Notes under the pieces: model-generated
Told to the model about the DNA's origin: nothing
Seen by the model: only the letters and a program-made list of their open reading frames with translations
Databases searched by the model: none
Program-made: the position numbers and the translations under genes
Origin: Plantago major
Taxonomy: Eukaryota; Streptophyta; Magnoliopsida; Lamiales; Plantaginaceae
NCBI GenBank assembly: GCA_026545765.1
Contig: CM048842.1
Span: 43,099,431-43,163,430, forward strand
DNA length: 64,000 bases
Direction of reading: 5' to 3'
Shown: piece by piece, positions 54,950-64,000 of the stretch
How the letters are laid out: each line of letters begins with the position of its first letter
Numbering within the stretch: position 1 is the first letter of the stretch

Positions 54950-55200
54950 ATGGGCAAAAATGTTTCATTTCACGAAAATAATTTTCCACATGTTTTCGCG
55001 CAATTTGTTTTTGCCGGGCTGAGGGTGGGGTACCCTACCCCGGGTGGAAATATTTTATCTCACGGAAATAATTTCCCACATATTTTCGAGACGGGGTGGA
55101 GATGTTGTGGTAGGGTACTCCACCCACCCTATTCCGGGTGAAATTTTTTATCCCACGAAAATAATTTCCCACATGTTTTCGCGAATTTTATTTTTAGTCG
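54950..55200 (+). repeat. Minisatellite, units 1-3
   Basis: Unit of about 90-100 bases containing cacgaaaataatttcccacatgttttcg, starting near 54965, 55050 and 55148, with gggtggggtaccctacccc dyad stretches between. Two further units lie beyond the Pack-hAT at about 58220 and 58315, so the hAT split the array. A G-run is at about 54926-54942. Confidence 0.65.
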
Positions 55201-56246
55201 GGTAGGGGTAGGCCTGTATACGAACCGAACGAGCCGAGCTTTACTCTAAACGAGCCTTGTTCGTGAACATTTCACTTATGTTCGTGTTCGAGATCGACGA
55301 TCGTTTCAAGATCGAGCTCGGCTCGTGTTCGGTCCACTTCTGATTATGATCGCGAACGTTCGTGAACAGTTCGTTCGTTTATGTTCGTTTGTGTTTTGTT
55401 CGTTTGCGTTCGACAATTATGATCGTTTATGTTCGAAAAAGCTCGTTAATGCTCGAAATTTGCTCGTTTAGCTCGAAAAAGGTCAAATATATATCAATTT
55501 TCAAATCTAACATCCACAAGATGCATAAAATACTTCTATTTGTTACATCGAAACACCAAGTTTCATTACAAAATATGCGTTCCACAAATTCGAAACCAAA
55601 AATAAAGTTCACAACTTCACATATACATTTTTGATGAAAATGTCTTCGCTTGCGTCACGGTATCTAGGAGGCAATCTTGCAATTAATATTCATCCATCTA
55701 AAGTCCTGAAAATATGATGAAATCAGACAACAAACAAGTCAGATAAATTCTAGCACTTTGGCCAATAGATACAATTCATTCATAACATTCTAATATGAAT
55801 TTCAGTAACTTTTGCATTATTAATAAAATCGATCTCACTCATCTCTCTTAATTGAATAAACACATTCAATTATATCATGCACAATTATTGAAGCTAGAAT
55901 TCAAAAGAAAGACAGTACGTTGCATTGCATAATATAGAATTAGAAAGTTTAAGAAAGTGGTAAAACATGTCTGGAGATTTTTGAAGAAGTCTTGGAACAC
56001 TGTTAAAGCAACATCAGTATTTAAGATTAATACCATACAACCAATAAGATCGGTCTGTCACGAACATGATAGTATCTTCAGCCTCCACCTCAACATTTGC
56101 TGTATTTTCCTTTAGTTGTAATTAGGCTGAGTAATCAACTTGTTTCATAAAGTCATCTCTTAGCATTTGTATAAAACAAATTTGTGGAGGAAAAACAGAT
56201 TAACTGTGAACAAACAGCCAAACAGGACAAAGAATTCATAATATAC

Positions 56247-56690
56247 AGGGTGACCTCTTGTATGATTTAAGGTCTTGTTCCACCATAGATCCCGCCACAT
56301 CTTTCCCTGCCCGTCTATCGTGCCATTATGCCCTACACATTGATTCAACCCACTTCATTACAACATTTCAAGACTAAACAGGGATCAAATTGTTGAAATG
56401 AAGACTTCTGATGCAACTTGACAACTTGGGTACACATAATGTAAAAACATCACCCCTCATAGTCAAATTATATACAAGTGAACTAATTAACCTTTTCAAA
56501 TTCAAACTAGGCTAGATTGCTTATCAGTCCATATTAAATGTCTACAAGCAAAAATCGTTGTCTATCACTTACCAGTAATTACGACATTGGTAAGAGAGTT
56601 CCCATGAATAAGGCTAATGTGTCTCGGTCCAAGCCTTTCTCTGCCTCTGCCATAAGAAGGCAACGGCTCTATTAGAGGATGCGTATGAGA
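56247..56690 (-). pseudogene. Captured GH28 (polygalacturonase-like) fragment, two exons
   Basis: Exon A (about 56690-56573) encodes EPLPSYGRGRERLGPRHISL and IHGNSLTNVVITG. It is followed by donor GTAAGT, an intron, acceptor TGTGTAG, and exon B (56332-56247) GHNGTIDGQGKMWRDLWW then NKTLNHTRGHP, with donor GTATAT. Splicing keeps the frame through the glycine codon (G+GG). These are successive blocks of glycoside hydrolase family 28 proteins (pectin-degrading or related, secreted). Only about 60 residues are present, with no catalytic aspartates, so it is a transposon-borne fragment. Confidence 0.82.
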
Positions 56691-57272
56691 GTGAGAGATG
56701 ACAGCTAAAGACAGTTTGTAAACCCTAATTCGAGTACATGGCCAGCTGTTTAAATTGGGCCTACGCGGTCACCTGAAGCACGAGCGGAAGCGTAAGTCGA
56801 AAATTAATTAATTATGGAAGCGTGGGCGCATTAATGCATTTCGTGCGAAGCAATTGAACAGAACAATCCGATTTCTAAACCGAGGAAAACAACAAACTAC
56901 AGAAAAAAGCTGAAGAGATCACAGATCTGATTCTGATTCATTCTACGACTTTGACACATCACAATTCAGATACTCATTTATGAAAAGCAAAATTCAATGA
57001 TCAACTTAGCTTCATCATTCGGTACGAAGTAATTGAACAGAATAATCCGATTTCGAAACGGAAGAAAACAACAAAATACAGAAAAAAGCTGAACAGATCG
57101 ATCACTCAGCTGGTTCAATTTACGAATCTCACACATCACAGGAAACGAATTTAAAAATTAAAACTAATTCAGATATTCATCTATACAAAGTAAATTTCAG
57201 CAATCAACAATTTGCAGGAGAGAGAAGGAAAAAAAACGCAGAAGTTTCAAATCTATGGAAACGTTTTTTCAC

Positions 57273-57319
57273 CTGGTGTCTCCTTTCTTCGAATCAGCTT
57301 TGGATCGTCCTCCTTTCAT
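57273..57319 (-). pseudogene. Captured HMGB first coding exon
   Basis: Acceptor TTTCGCAG directly before ATG, then MKGGRSKADSKKGDT and donor AG|GTGAAA: 47 bases. MKGG(K/R)SK...KK is the usual N-terminus of plant HMGB chromatin proteins. GA/CT-rich sequence further upstream on this strand (57660-57910) may be its 5' leader or promoter. The HMG box itself is absent. The identification rests on a short peptide plus intact splice sites. Confidence 0.55.
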
Positions 57320-58185
57320 CTGCGAAAACAAAATCAAAACACGTCAGATCGACAAAAATGCAATGAATAAAGCTTCTATAGTACAAGAATTCAATCCAAA
57401 ACAACCTAAATAGAATCTATAATTTCATTCCACAATAACTAATAAAAAGAAGACTAAATTATTCGATTAATAAGCTAAGCCGGAACTAAAACAAAGAAAG
57501 ACACCCACCTATATTGCCAATAACTCTGTAGTAATCCATTAACGGGGAAGGTGTGTAGATATACAATAGAAATGGAAAAGCTTTAATATAGATATTTCTT
57601 AGTAAAGAAAGGAAGTATAGATATAGATATAGATTTGAGAATTAACCTGTAGAGAAGAGCAGCAGATCGGAAGAGGAGATGCGGCGGAGAGGAGTGGAGC
57701 AGAAAGGCGGTGGAGACGAAGGAGGAAGTCGATTGTTGGAAGAAGACGAAGGAAGAAGTCGACTGGAACTGGAGCAGTGGCGGTGGAGAGTGCGGTGGAG
57801 AGTGGACTGGAGACGAAGGAGAAGTCGACTGGAAGAAGAATAGAAGACGAAGGAAGAGTGGAGACGAAGGAGAAGTCCAGTGGAGGCTGTGGAGCGGAGT
57901 GTTTGTAATTGGATCTGGAATTGGAATTAGGTTTAGGTATAATTGTTTTGTTTTATATAAATATAATTATAAAAATAATAATTAAATATATATACACCTA
58001 TGTTCGCGAACCGTTCGCGAACACTCGAGCCATAACCAATTAAGCTCGAAACTCGTTCGATAATTACTCGAAACATGTTCGCGAACCGTTCGAGTTCGGT
58101 CAACTCGATAACGAACCGAGCGTTGACCGAGCTTTTTCGCGAACGTTCACGAACGGCTCTGTTCATTTACACCCCTAGGTAGGGG

Positions 58186-58420
58186 GTGGGGTCCACACAT
58201 CCTACCGGCCCCAGTCGAAAAAAATTATCTCACGAAAATAATTCCTCACATGTTTTCGAGTAAACGTTTTTTGATTGGGGGGTACCCCACCCTACCCAGG
58301 CGATTTTTTTTTTTATTTCACGAAAACAAATTCCCACATGTTTTCACATAAAAATTTTATGGTCGGGTGGGGGAGGGGTAGGTACCCATCCTACCCCATT
58401 ACAAAAATTTGGGCCAGGTT
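58186..58420 (+). repeat. Minisatellite, units 4-5
   Basis: Continues the array of 54950-55200 after the Pack-hAT: units with tctcacgaaaataattcctcacatgttttcg (58222) and ttcacgaaaacaaattcccacatgttttc (58315), and g/c-rich dyads such as ggggtaccccaccctaccc. Confidence 0.6.
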
Positions 58421-58610
58421 GGATTCTGGGCGGATCGTGTATCAAATTTGGGTACGAGTCGAATTCGGGTCGGGTTTTGTACAGGTTGGGTCCGGATCGG
58501 GTCTTAGTGCGGGTTGGGTTTTGGTAGGCGAGTTTTGATTGGGTAGAACCCATCCTGCATCTGCATAAATATTTTGTCAGGTTTTAACGGGTTCGGGTTG
58601 GGTCCTATTC
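58400..58610 (+). repeat. GGGTC-rich repeat, right arm
   Basis: Inverted words of the left arm (54680-54900): gggtcgggt, ggttgggtccggatcgggtc, gggttcgggttgggtcc. Low complexity, non-coding. Confidence 0.5.
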
Positions 58611-58929
58611 AGTTACATGCTTATATGATATGACTACAAATGTTGTATACAAAGAGGTGTTCGACAAATAATAAGATAATTTTAAATTTATTACCTTATA
58701 AACCTTGAAAACTTGAATATATAGTTTACAATAAATGATTACTATTAACACATTATGTTAGCTCTTTTTTAAATTTTATTTGACAAGAAATGATTCACTT
58801 CAATTAATCTCTTTATTATACATGTGTTTGGAATTTCGAATAATTTAATAGTACTTTATATGTTGTTTGTACATTCTCTTTGAATGATAAATGAGTTGTT
58901 TCGAGACATTTTTATATATGTTTCTCTAA

Positions 58930-58961
58930 TACCCGTCGAATATCGACGGGCCAGAAGCTAG
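58930..58961 (+). other. Helitron 3' terminal hairpin and CTAG end
   Basis: Eight-base-pair stem CCCGTCGA/TCGACGGG with a three-base loop, then CCAGAAG and CTAG at 58958-58961, followed by the host T. This is the terminator of rolling-circle replication in Helitrons. Confidence 0.85.
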
Positions 58962-59396
58962 TTAAAAATTAATTCAAATACATCACTAACCATTTTTTAC
59001 TGCGGAACTTAGTGATCATGTTGTTAACCTCAAACAAGTTTGTATTATACGAGTGAGCGTGCTCCCTAAACTTGTAGTATGTGACTTGTTAGATCTTTCG
59101 AATCAATTGATCTAATAGTCCTTACAACTATTAGTAAGCTTCTTGGAATATTTATAAGATATTTCATAATTGAGTCGTAATACGAATAGACATATGATTT
59201 TTTACCTTATTTTATTGCCAAAAGTTTTGTAAAAGGTAAGATTTTTCTAAAAAATAGAAAAGTTAATGTTTTTTAGTGGTTTTTCGCGGTTTTTGGGTTT
59301 TAGCGGTCTAACCCGCCGAGTTTTTAAAAAACCGTTGAGGCACACATTTTTCGTTATGCTTTTAATAGATTATGTTATGGTTTTAAGCTGTTAGTA
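58962..59396. other. AT-rich interval between Helitron and LINE
   Basis: No gene recognised. It contains gcggtttttgggttttagcggtct with a partly complementary agtttttaaaaaaccg (59289-59334), a weak hairpin. Confidence 0.4.
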
Positions 59397-59884
59397 TTTT
59401 TTTTTTGAAGAAGTTAAAATATTATTCCTCGATCGAAAATCCGGAACACCAGGAGTATTCAAATACACAGCCAAACACAGCTACAGTACCAACAGAATAC
59501 AACTCAAAGACATTTACCTAACACTAAAATATCCAAACCACTAGACGTCGAAGGGAGTGAAACGACCAAAATTTCCCCAAACCCAGAGTCAGCTTAGACC
59601 CTCCACCAGACGAACTCCGGGCCATCCCATCGTCTAGTATGTCACAACACCGAAGTGTCGAGCCAAGAGTTAGGGACGGAAACCGAACCTGAACGGCGGA
59701 ATACCAATCACAAGAGGGAGAAACAAGGATTGGTGATTGACCGTAAAGGCGTCCAGTAGAAGACTAAGGGAAGGATTCAAACAAACCTGGCCAAAATCAC
59801 ACTCCAACAGCCAACACCGAAGGCCAAACTCGAAATACAACGAAGAAGGCCACAAAACTAGGCGACTCCCAGCTAGCCACACAC

Positions 59885-61280
59885 TTAGATACAGTTCAAT
59901 ACTCCTCTCGGGCAGACCACCCAGTCCACATACTCGTATCCAGTTGTGATCAGATTCTTGTTTTTAGCCCATGACCAGACATTAAACCTGATTTGCTCCA
60001 CTATATCTCTGATCGACTTGAATTCGCCCTTGAACATAACTTCATTTCTCATTTTCCAAAAAAACCATATCGTCCCATGCCAAAAAAGTTGCCAAACATC
60101 TCGTCTACCTGAAGGTGCTGTACTCGAGAAACTCCACAGACCGATCTCTGCTCCATCCCATGCCGAAAATTTTACATCAAGCCAGCTGCAAATCGCACGC
60201 CAAACCGAAGTGGCCAACTGACATTTGAAAAAACCATGGTCCAATGATTCTTCTTGCCCCTCATTGCACAGTTTTCAGCAAAAAGAAGTCTCAGGATAAA
60301 GAATACCACGCATCTTTAAATTGGGCAGAAGTGGTATCCTATTCTGAAAAAACTTGCACATGAATGGGTTAATTTTCATCGGCACCCACTTGTTCCATAC
60401 CAGCTTAGTCCACTCTGGTGGTTGCGAATGATCCACTACTCTTTGATGCATCAAAACCTCATATCCAGATCTTGCTGAGTAACATTTACTGGGGCAATGC
60501 TTCCAGCTATCTCCGACACCACTACAAATGTGTGTTCTCTGCACAATAGCCTGCAATTCGAGCACTAATTCTTCTTCCCACGCAAAGAGATTGCATCTCC
60601 AACTCCACTTTTCACGTGAAACAGAAACATAAGGCCCAATTCTATCGAAAACAGTACATTTTTTCTCATTTTCTAAACTGAACAAACGAGGAAACCTATC
60701 CCTTAACAAATAGCCCGACTCTGACCACACATCCTTCCAAAAAAAAGTTTCCTTACCATCCCCGATACGTCTGCTAACCCCCTCCCAAAACCAACCAGCC
60801 CCACCTACCAACCTAATGAGGTCTTGCCACCACGACGACCGCTCTTTGTTTCTCACTCTACCCTCCTTAAAACTGGAAATATTATCCGACCAACTTCCAT
60901 ACTTTGACGCAAGGACTTTGACCCACAAAGCATCTCCCCCCTACCAAAAAGCGCCAGACCCACTTTCCTAGAAGTGACAAATTAAAACACTCCAAGTTCT
61001 TTATTCCTAAACCGCCTTGAGACCTAGACTTGCACACAGACTTCCAATTAACCCAAGCCACTTTCCTATTCCCACCCACTTTACCCCCCCCCCCCCAAAC
61101 AAAGTGACAAAGAACTTTCCGAAAATGATTGAGGATTGACGAAGGGGCTTTGAAAAAAGAAAGGAAATAAATAGGCAAGGAAGAAAGCACTGAATTCGTC
61201 AAGGTAATCCGCCCACCAAAGGTGAGAAATTGGTTCTCCCATTTCTCCAAACGAGAAGTCACCCTATCCACCACACTCCT
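59885..61280 (-). pseudogene. LINE ORF2 C-terminal region (thumb and zf-RVT)
   Basis: Blocks: RLEKWENQFLTFGGRITLTN, VLCHFVWGG, VAWVNWKSVCKSRSQGGLGI (61274-60882); SSWWQDLIRLVG, GDGKETFFWKDVW and WNKWVPMKINPFMCKFFQNR (60928-60275); and the reverse-transcriptase zinc-binding region CNEG..SLDHGFFKCQLATSVW (60260-60200). It ends GVLNCI at 59885. Breaks at about 60900 and at the TGA near 60275 (ETSFC*KLC). Confidence 0.88.
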
Positions 61281-62693
61281 CCAAACCTTCTTATCACTTG
61301 GGCGAGCCCCACTGGCAGACCAAGATAAATAAATGGCACATCCCCCACCTCACAGTTCAACACCTTGGCCCAACTATCAAGTTCCACCTTGTCAACTCCA
61401 ACTCCCATTAAACTGCTCTTGCGAAAATTGATTTTCAGCCCCGAGTACCACTCAAAGCATCTTAAGACACCCTTGAGCACCATGATATTTTCCATACTCG
61501 CCTCCCAAAAAATTAGAGTCATCCGCATATTGTAGGTGTGACACTTCCACTTCGTCGCAGCCTACTTTGACTGGGGAGAAGTGTCCTGACCTGCAAGCCG
61601 ATCGCAACATCCTACTTAAACCTTCGGCCACTATAAGATAAAGGAACGGCGAGAGGGGATCCCCTTGTTGCAGCCCCTTAGCCAGATTAAAAGGTGTGGA
61701 GGGACTACCATTAATCAACACAGACGCTTCCGCGGTAGAAACACATTCTTTGATCCAACCCCGCCACTTTTCACCGAAGCCCATCACCTCCATCATGTCA
61801 AGCAAAAACCTCCAGTTAACAGAGTCATAAGCTTTTTCGAAGTCTATCTTAAACAGAAACAACCTTTTCTTTCTCTTTTTTTGCTTCATCCACGATTTCA
61901 TTTGCCACCACAATCCCATCCAAAATGTTCCTGTTCCTGAGAAAAGCTGACTGACTTGAGGATATTACCTTGAACATCACCTTTTTCAGCCTATTCGACA
62001 AAACCTTAGCCAGGATTTTATAAACACCATTTATCAAGGAAATGGGACGAAAATCTTCAATCGCCACTGGATAAGGTTTCTTTGGGATTAGAGTTATGAA
62101 CAAAGAATTCAAACCGCGCACCAGCCTGGAAAATTTGTGAAATTCGTCAAAGAATTTAACCACGTCGCTCTCAATCAGACCCCAGCAGGAACGAAAAAAC
62201 TGGAAGTTATACCCATTTGGCCCAGGGCTTTTATCGACCCCGCAATCCCATACCGCAGCCTTGATTTCAGCAGAAGAGAACCCCACCTCCAAACTTTCAC
62301 AGTCCCCTCACTACTGATCTTAAGACCCAGAAGTCCTTCAGTTCTCAACTTGTCATAACTCATATTTTGTGAGAACAGATCCTGGAAATGGCGCCTTGCT
62401 CCTTCTTTTAGCTCAGACACTCCCTCAATCCACTTACCTTTGATTCGCAATCCAGAAAAGTTCGCTCTTCCTTTACTTTCGACGCATCTATGGAAGAATT
62501 TGGAGTTCGTATAGCCATCTTTCACCCATTGACTTCTTGACTGTTGAAAACGAATAAGATCCTTTGTCTCCAATAAATTTCCCAACTCTTCCCATGCTTT
62601 TGATCTCGCAACTAATTCACTTGCCTCTAAATCATCACAGTCCATTCTCTGATCAAAGTGACTGACCTCATCAGTCTTCACCTGTATCCTCAT
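61281..62693 (-). pseudogene. LINE ORF2 reverse transcriptase
   Basis: Upstream linker FFHRCVESKGRANFSGLR, then KSPGPNGYNFQFFRSCW, FITLIPKKPYPVAIEDFRPI, SLINGVYKILAKVLSNRLK, SSSQSAFLRNRNILDGIVVA, FKIDFEKAYDSVNW, LQQGDPLSPFLYLIVAE and catalytic YADD (61519-61530, HLQYADDSNFLG), followed by LRCFEWYSGLKINFRKS and IYLGLPVG. Frame breaks near 62250, 61870 and 61500. The residue after YADD is Ser rather than the more usual Thr. Confidence 0.9.
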
Positions 62694-62726
62694 ATCCAGT
62701 TTTCCAAAAATTTCCCCATGCCAGTT

Positions 62727-63587
62727 TCAGATCTTGTCTTTGAGGCTCTTCAGTTTTTCTCTAATGACGAAACCGGCCCAACCCTCAACTCTGCACAATT
62801 TCCATTCTTTCTCAACCATCTCCAAGAAACCTTTCTTTTTAGTCCAAGCATTCAGGAATTTAAAGGGCTTAGGACCCCAATCTTTCACCTCGTCTTTTAG
62901 AAGCACTGCTGCATGATCAAAAATCTTCCTTTTCATCCCAAGCTGTACAAGGATAGGCCACTGACCCATCCACTCAGTCGAAAGCAAAAACCTATCGAGC
63001 CTAGAGCAACTTTGCACATTGTCTCTATACCACGTGAATTTGCGTCTACCTAAGGGGAGATCCACCAAATTTGAATTCCCAATAAACTCGTTAAATTCTC
63101 GCATTTCTCTGCTCCTATCTTGTGATCCTTTACCCCTTCTCTCTTCGGGCGATCGAACCACGTTAAAGTCTCCACATAAACACTACCTCTCATTCTCCTT
63201 GCCTCTCATTCTACTAACTAACGAATTCCAGACCTCTAGTTTCCCTTCTCTACTACAAGGAGCGTAAATATTAACTATATGCACTAGAACCCCTTTCCAC
63301 AGCCCAGAAACCCCAGGCACGCCTCTGTCCCCCCACAGATCAGTCCTGACGAAGACATCTTTATCCCAAATACAACAGAGGCCCTCAGAAGCACCATCAG
63401 CTCCACTATACACCCAAGCACAATCTTTGCTCCCCAATATTACATATGCTAATCTGTCATCAACCATATCCGTCTTTGTTTCCTGTAAACATAAAAACTC
63501 TACCTTCTCCTTACAAACCAACTCCCTGACCGTACTCCGTTTTGTCCTACCTCCCAAACCTCTACAATTGAAACTAACTATCCGCAT
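62727..63587 (-). pseudogene. LINE ORF2 endonuclease (APE type)
   Basis: Starts MRIVSFNCRGLGG at 63587. It has the catalytic-site motifs LQETKTD, VNIYAPC, GDFNVVRSPEERRG, RRKFTWYRD and RLDRFLLS, and ends near IFDHAAV, where the family has S-D-H. One in-frame stop (63183-63185, just before CLCGDFN) divides it. This domain nicks target DNA for target-primed reverse transcription. Confidence 0.88.
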
Positions 63588-64000
63588 GACAACCTGACGA
63601 CACCTCCTTAACCTTCTCTGATTTCTCCATAGCCACTCGCCCTTCACCATCCCTCTCTTCCCAATCTGCGAATTTAACCCACACTCTTCTTTTGCCATTG
63701 ACATCCAATTCTTCCCATTTTCTAATTCTGTTGAAGCAGATATTGATCCAATCCTTGTATTCGTTTAGTATTTTCCTATTTTCCTCCAGACTCAATGGAT
63801 CAAGAATCCACACCTCCCTGGATAATTTGCAGACTCTGGTATTTAAATAACCTCTTGTTTGAAGACATTCGGCGATTTCTTCAGCATTCAATTCTCTTTT
63901 CGCAAATCCTACGAAATATTTTTTCGCCCACTGGATCGTCGAATTGTTAGGAATGAAGGACGCAACAGACTCACTAATACCCTCGATCCCACCTCTTAAC
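63574..64000 (-). pseudogene. LINE ORF1 C-terminal end
   Basis: The frame 63891-63574 (NAEEIAECLQTRGYLNTRV...KFADWEERDGEGRVAMEKSE) ends at the TAG that overlaps the ORF2 start by 14 bases. Position and overlap mark it as the end of the LINE ORF1 nucleic-acid-binding protein; no zinc knuckle is seen in this part. The upstream part lies outside the window. Confidence 0.6.

Larger units (their letters stand above)
55209..58177. mobile_element. Pack-hAT: non-autonomous hAT-like element with captured gene pieces
   Basis: 2969 bp flanked by the perfect 8-base duplication GGTAGGGG (55201-55208 and 58178-58185), the size typical of hAT transposons. Ends are TAGGCCTGTATACG and CGTGAACG...TTTACACCCCTA, i.e. 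imperfect inverted TAGGssTGTA. Both subterminal regions are packed with GTTCG/CGAAC words (about 55220-55460 and 57990-58165), typical of transposase binding regions. No transposase is encoded. The interior holds minus-strand pieces of two plant genes, an HMGB exon and GH28 exons. Confidence 0.85.
51377..58961 (+). mobile_element. Helitron (copy 1), complete ends, with nested insertions
   Basis: 5' end TCTATATATCTATGAATTG at 51377 preceded by A, and containing ccatttgtcatgctgaggtggcac, a familiar plant Helitron 5' phrase. The 3' end has the hairpin CCCGTCGA-ATA-TCGACGGG (58932-58950), then eight bases and CTAG (58958-58961) followed by T, i.e. the CTRR end and insertion between A and T. It carries a decayed PIF1-type helicase (53410-54650) and has been invaded by other elements. 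7.6 kb in total. Confidence 0.85.
59397..64000 (-). mobile_element. L1-type LINE, 3' part (continues beyond window)
   Basis: Minus-strand non-LTR retrotransposon: end of ORF1 (to 63574), ORF2 from 63587 with endonuclease, reverse transcriptase and C-terminal zinc-finger region to 59885, a 3' untranslated region (59407-59884) and a short A-tail (T-run 59397-59406 on plus). ORF1 and ORF2 overlap by 14 bases. Many stops and frame changes make it inactive. Confidence 0.9.

Noticed and set aside
57710..57985. 91-residue plus-strand frame, Glu/Trp/Gly-rich
   Set aside because: It arises from GA-rich repeats in the presumed HMGB leader on the other strand; low complexity and no domain.
54950..58420. 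Minisatellite units considered as a CRISPR-like array
   Set aside because: Units are imperfect, 90-100 bases long without uniform spacers, and the DNA is plant nuclear.

Overview
This is nuclear DNA from a flowering plant, almost certainly a eudicot. It carries a complete MAX2 F-box gene of the strigolactone/karrikin pathway and a small eight-cysteine lipid-transfer-type gene. These two are the only genes I regard as intact host genes. Nearly everything else is transposable-element DNA inserted into other elements, most of it broken by stops and frameshifts. The species cannot be named from the sequence alone.

Layout. 1-4619: 5' part of a minus-strand Helitron with Rep coding remnants; it runs off the left edge and its 5' end lies just downstream of the lipid-transfer gene (4805-5246, minus). 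5945-9172: three copies of one LTR-like repeat, two of which form a long imperfect inverted repeat. 9173-10546: an LTR with its own primer-binding site, abutting a Tat-type Ty3/Gypsy element (gag from 10849, integrase ending 40856). The Tat element is split by an Athila-like gag-protease-only element (12866-35157). That element is itself split by a 16.2-kb Sirevirus-type Copia element (16955-33186, minus strand, target duplication AGCCA). The Tat polymerase is also split by a solo LTR (37060-38660, target duplication ATAGG), and about 0.8 kb carrying its archaeal-type RNase H is inverted in place. 40857-43822: Tat 3' region plus another LTR fragment. 44081-44730: an unrecognised poly(A)-ended sequence. 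46167-48344: MAX2. 48545-51376: small repeats, a Stowaway-like MITE and a tRNA-derived SINE. 51377-58961: a second Helitron (plus strand) with clear 5' and 3' ends and a decayed PIF1-type helicase. It contains a 3-kb hAT-like element with an 8-bp target duplication, and that element has captured pieces of an HMGB gene and a GH28 polygalacturonase gene. 59397-64000: a minus-strand L1-type LINE.

Most interesting points. (1) Downstream of its polymerase the Copia element carries a second gene of about 5.6 kb in the same orientation. It has its own TATA box and at least five short GT-AG introns, several of which join reading frames exactly. (2) Several diverged LTRs here carry GC-rich dyad-symmetric motifs at a comparable place in the U3 region, and the motif sequence differs from family to family. 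(3) The hAT-like element is a gene-capturing (Pack-type) transposon whose two gene fragments lie head to tail on one strand. (4) The two LTRs of the Copia element differ repeatedly by CAG or CTG in one copy against CG in the other, in both directions, which suggests a systematic effect at CHG sites, possibly a base-calling artefact.

The order of insertion follows from the nesting: Tat, then the Athila-like element and the solo LTR independently, then the Copia element inside the Athila-like one; separately, Helitron, then an ACCCG-rich repeat, then the Pack-hAT. All calls were made by reading the sequence and the translations; no database search was run.
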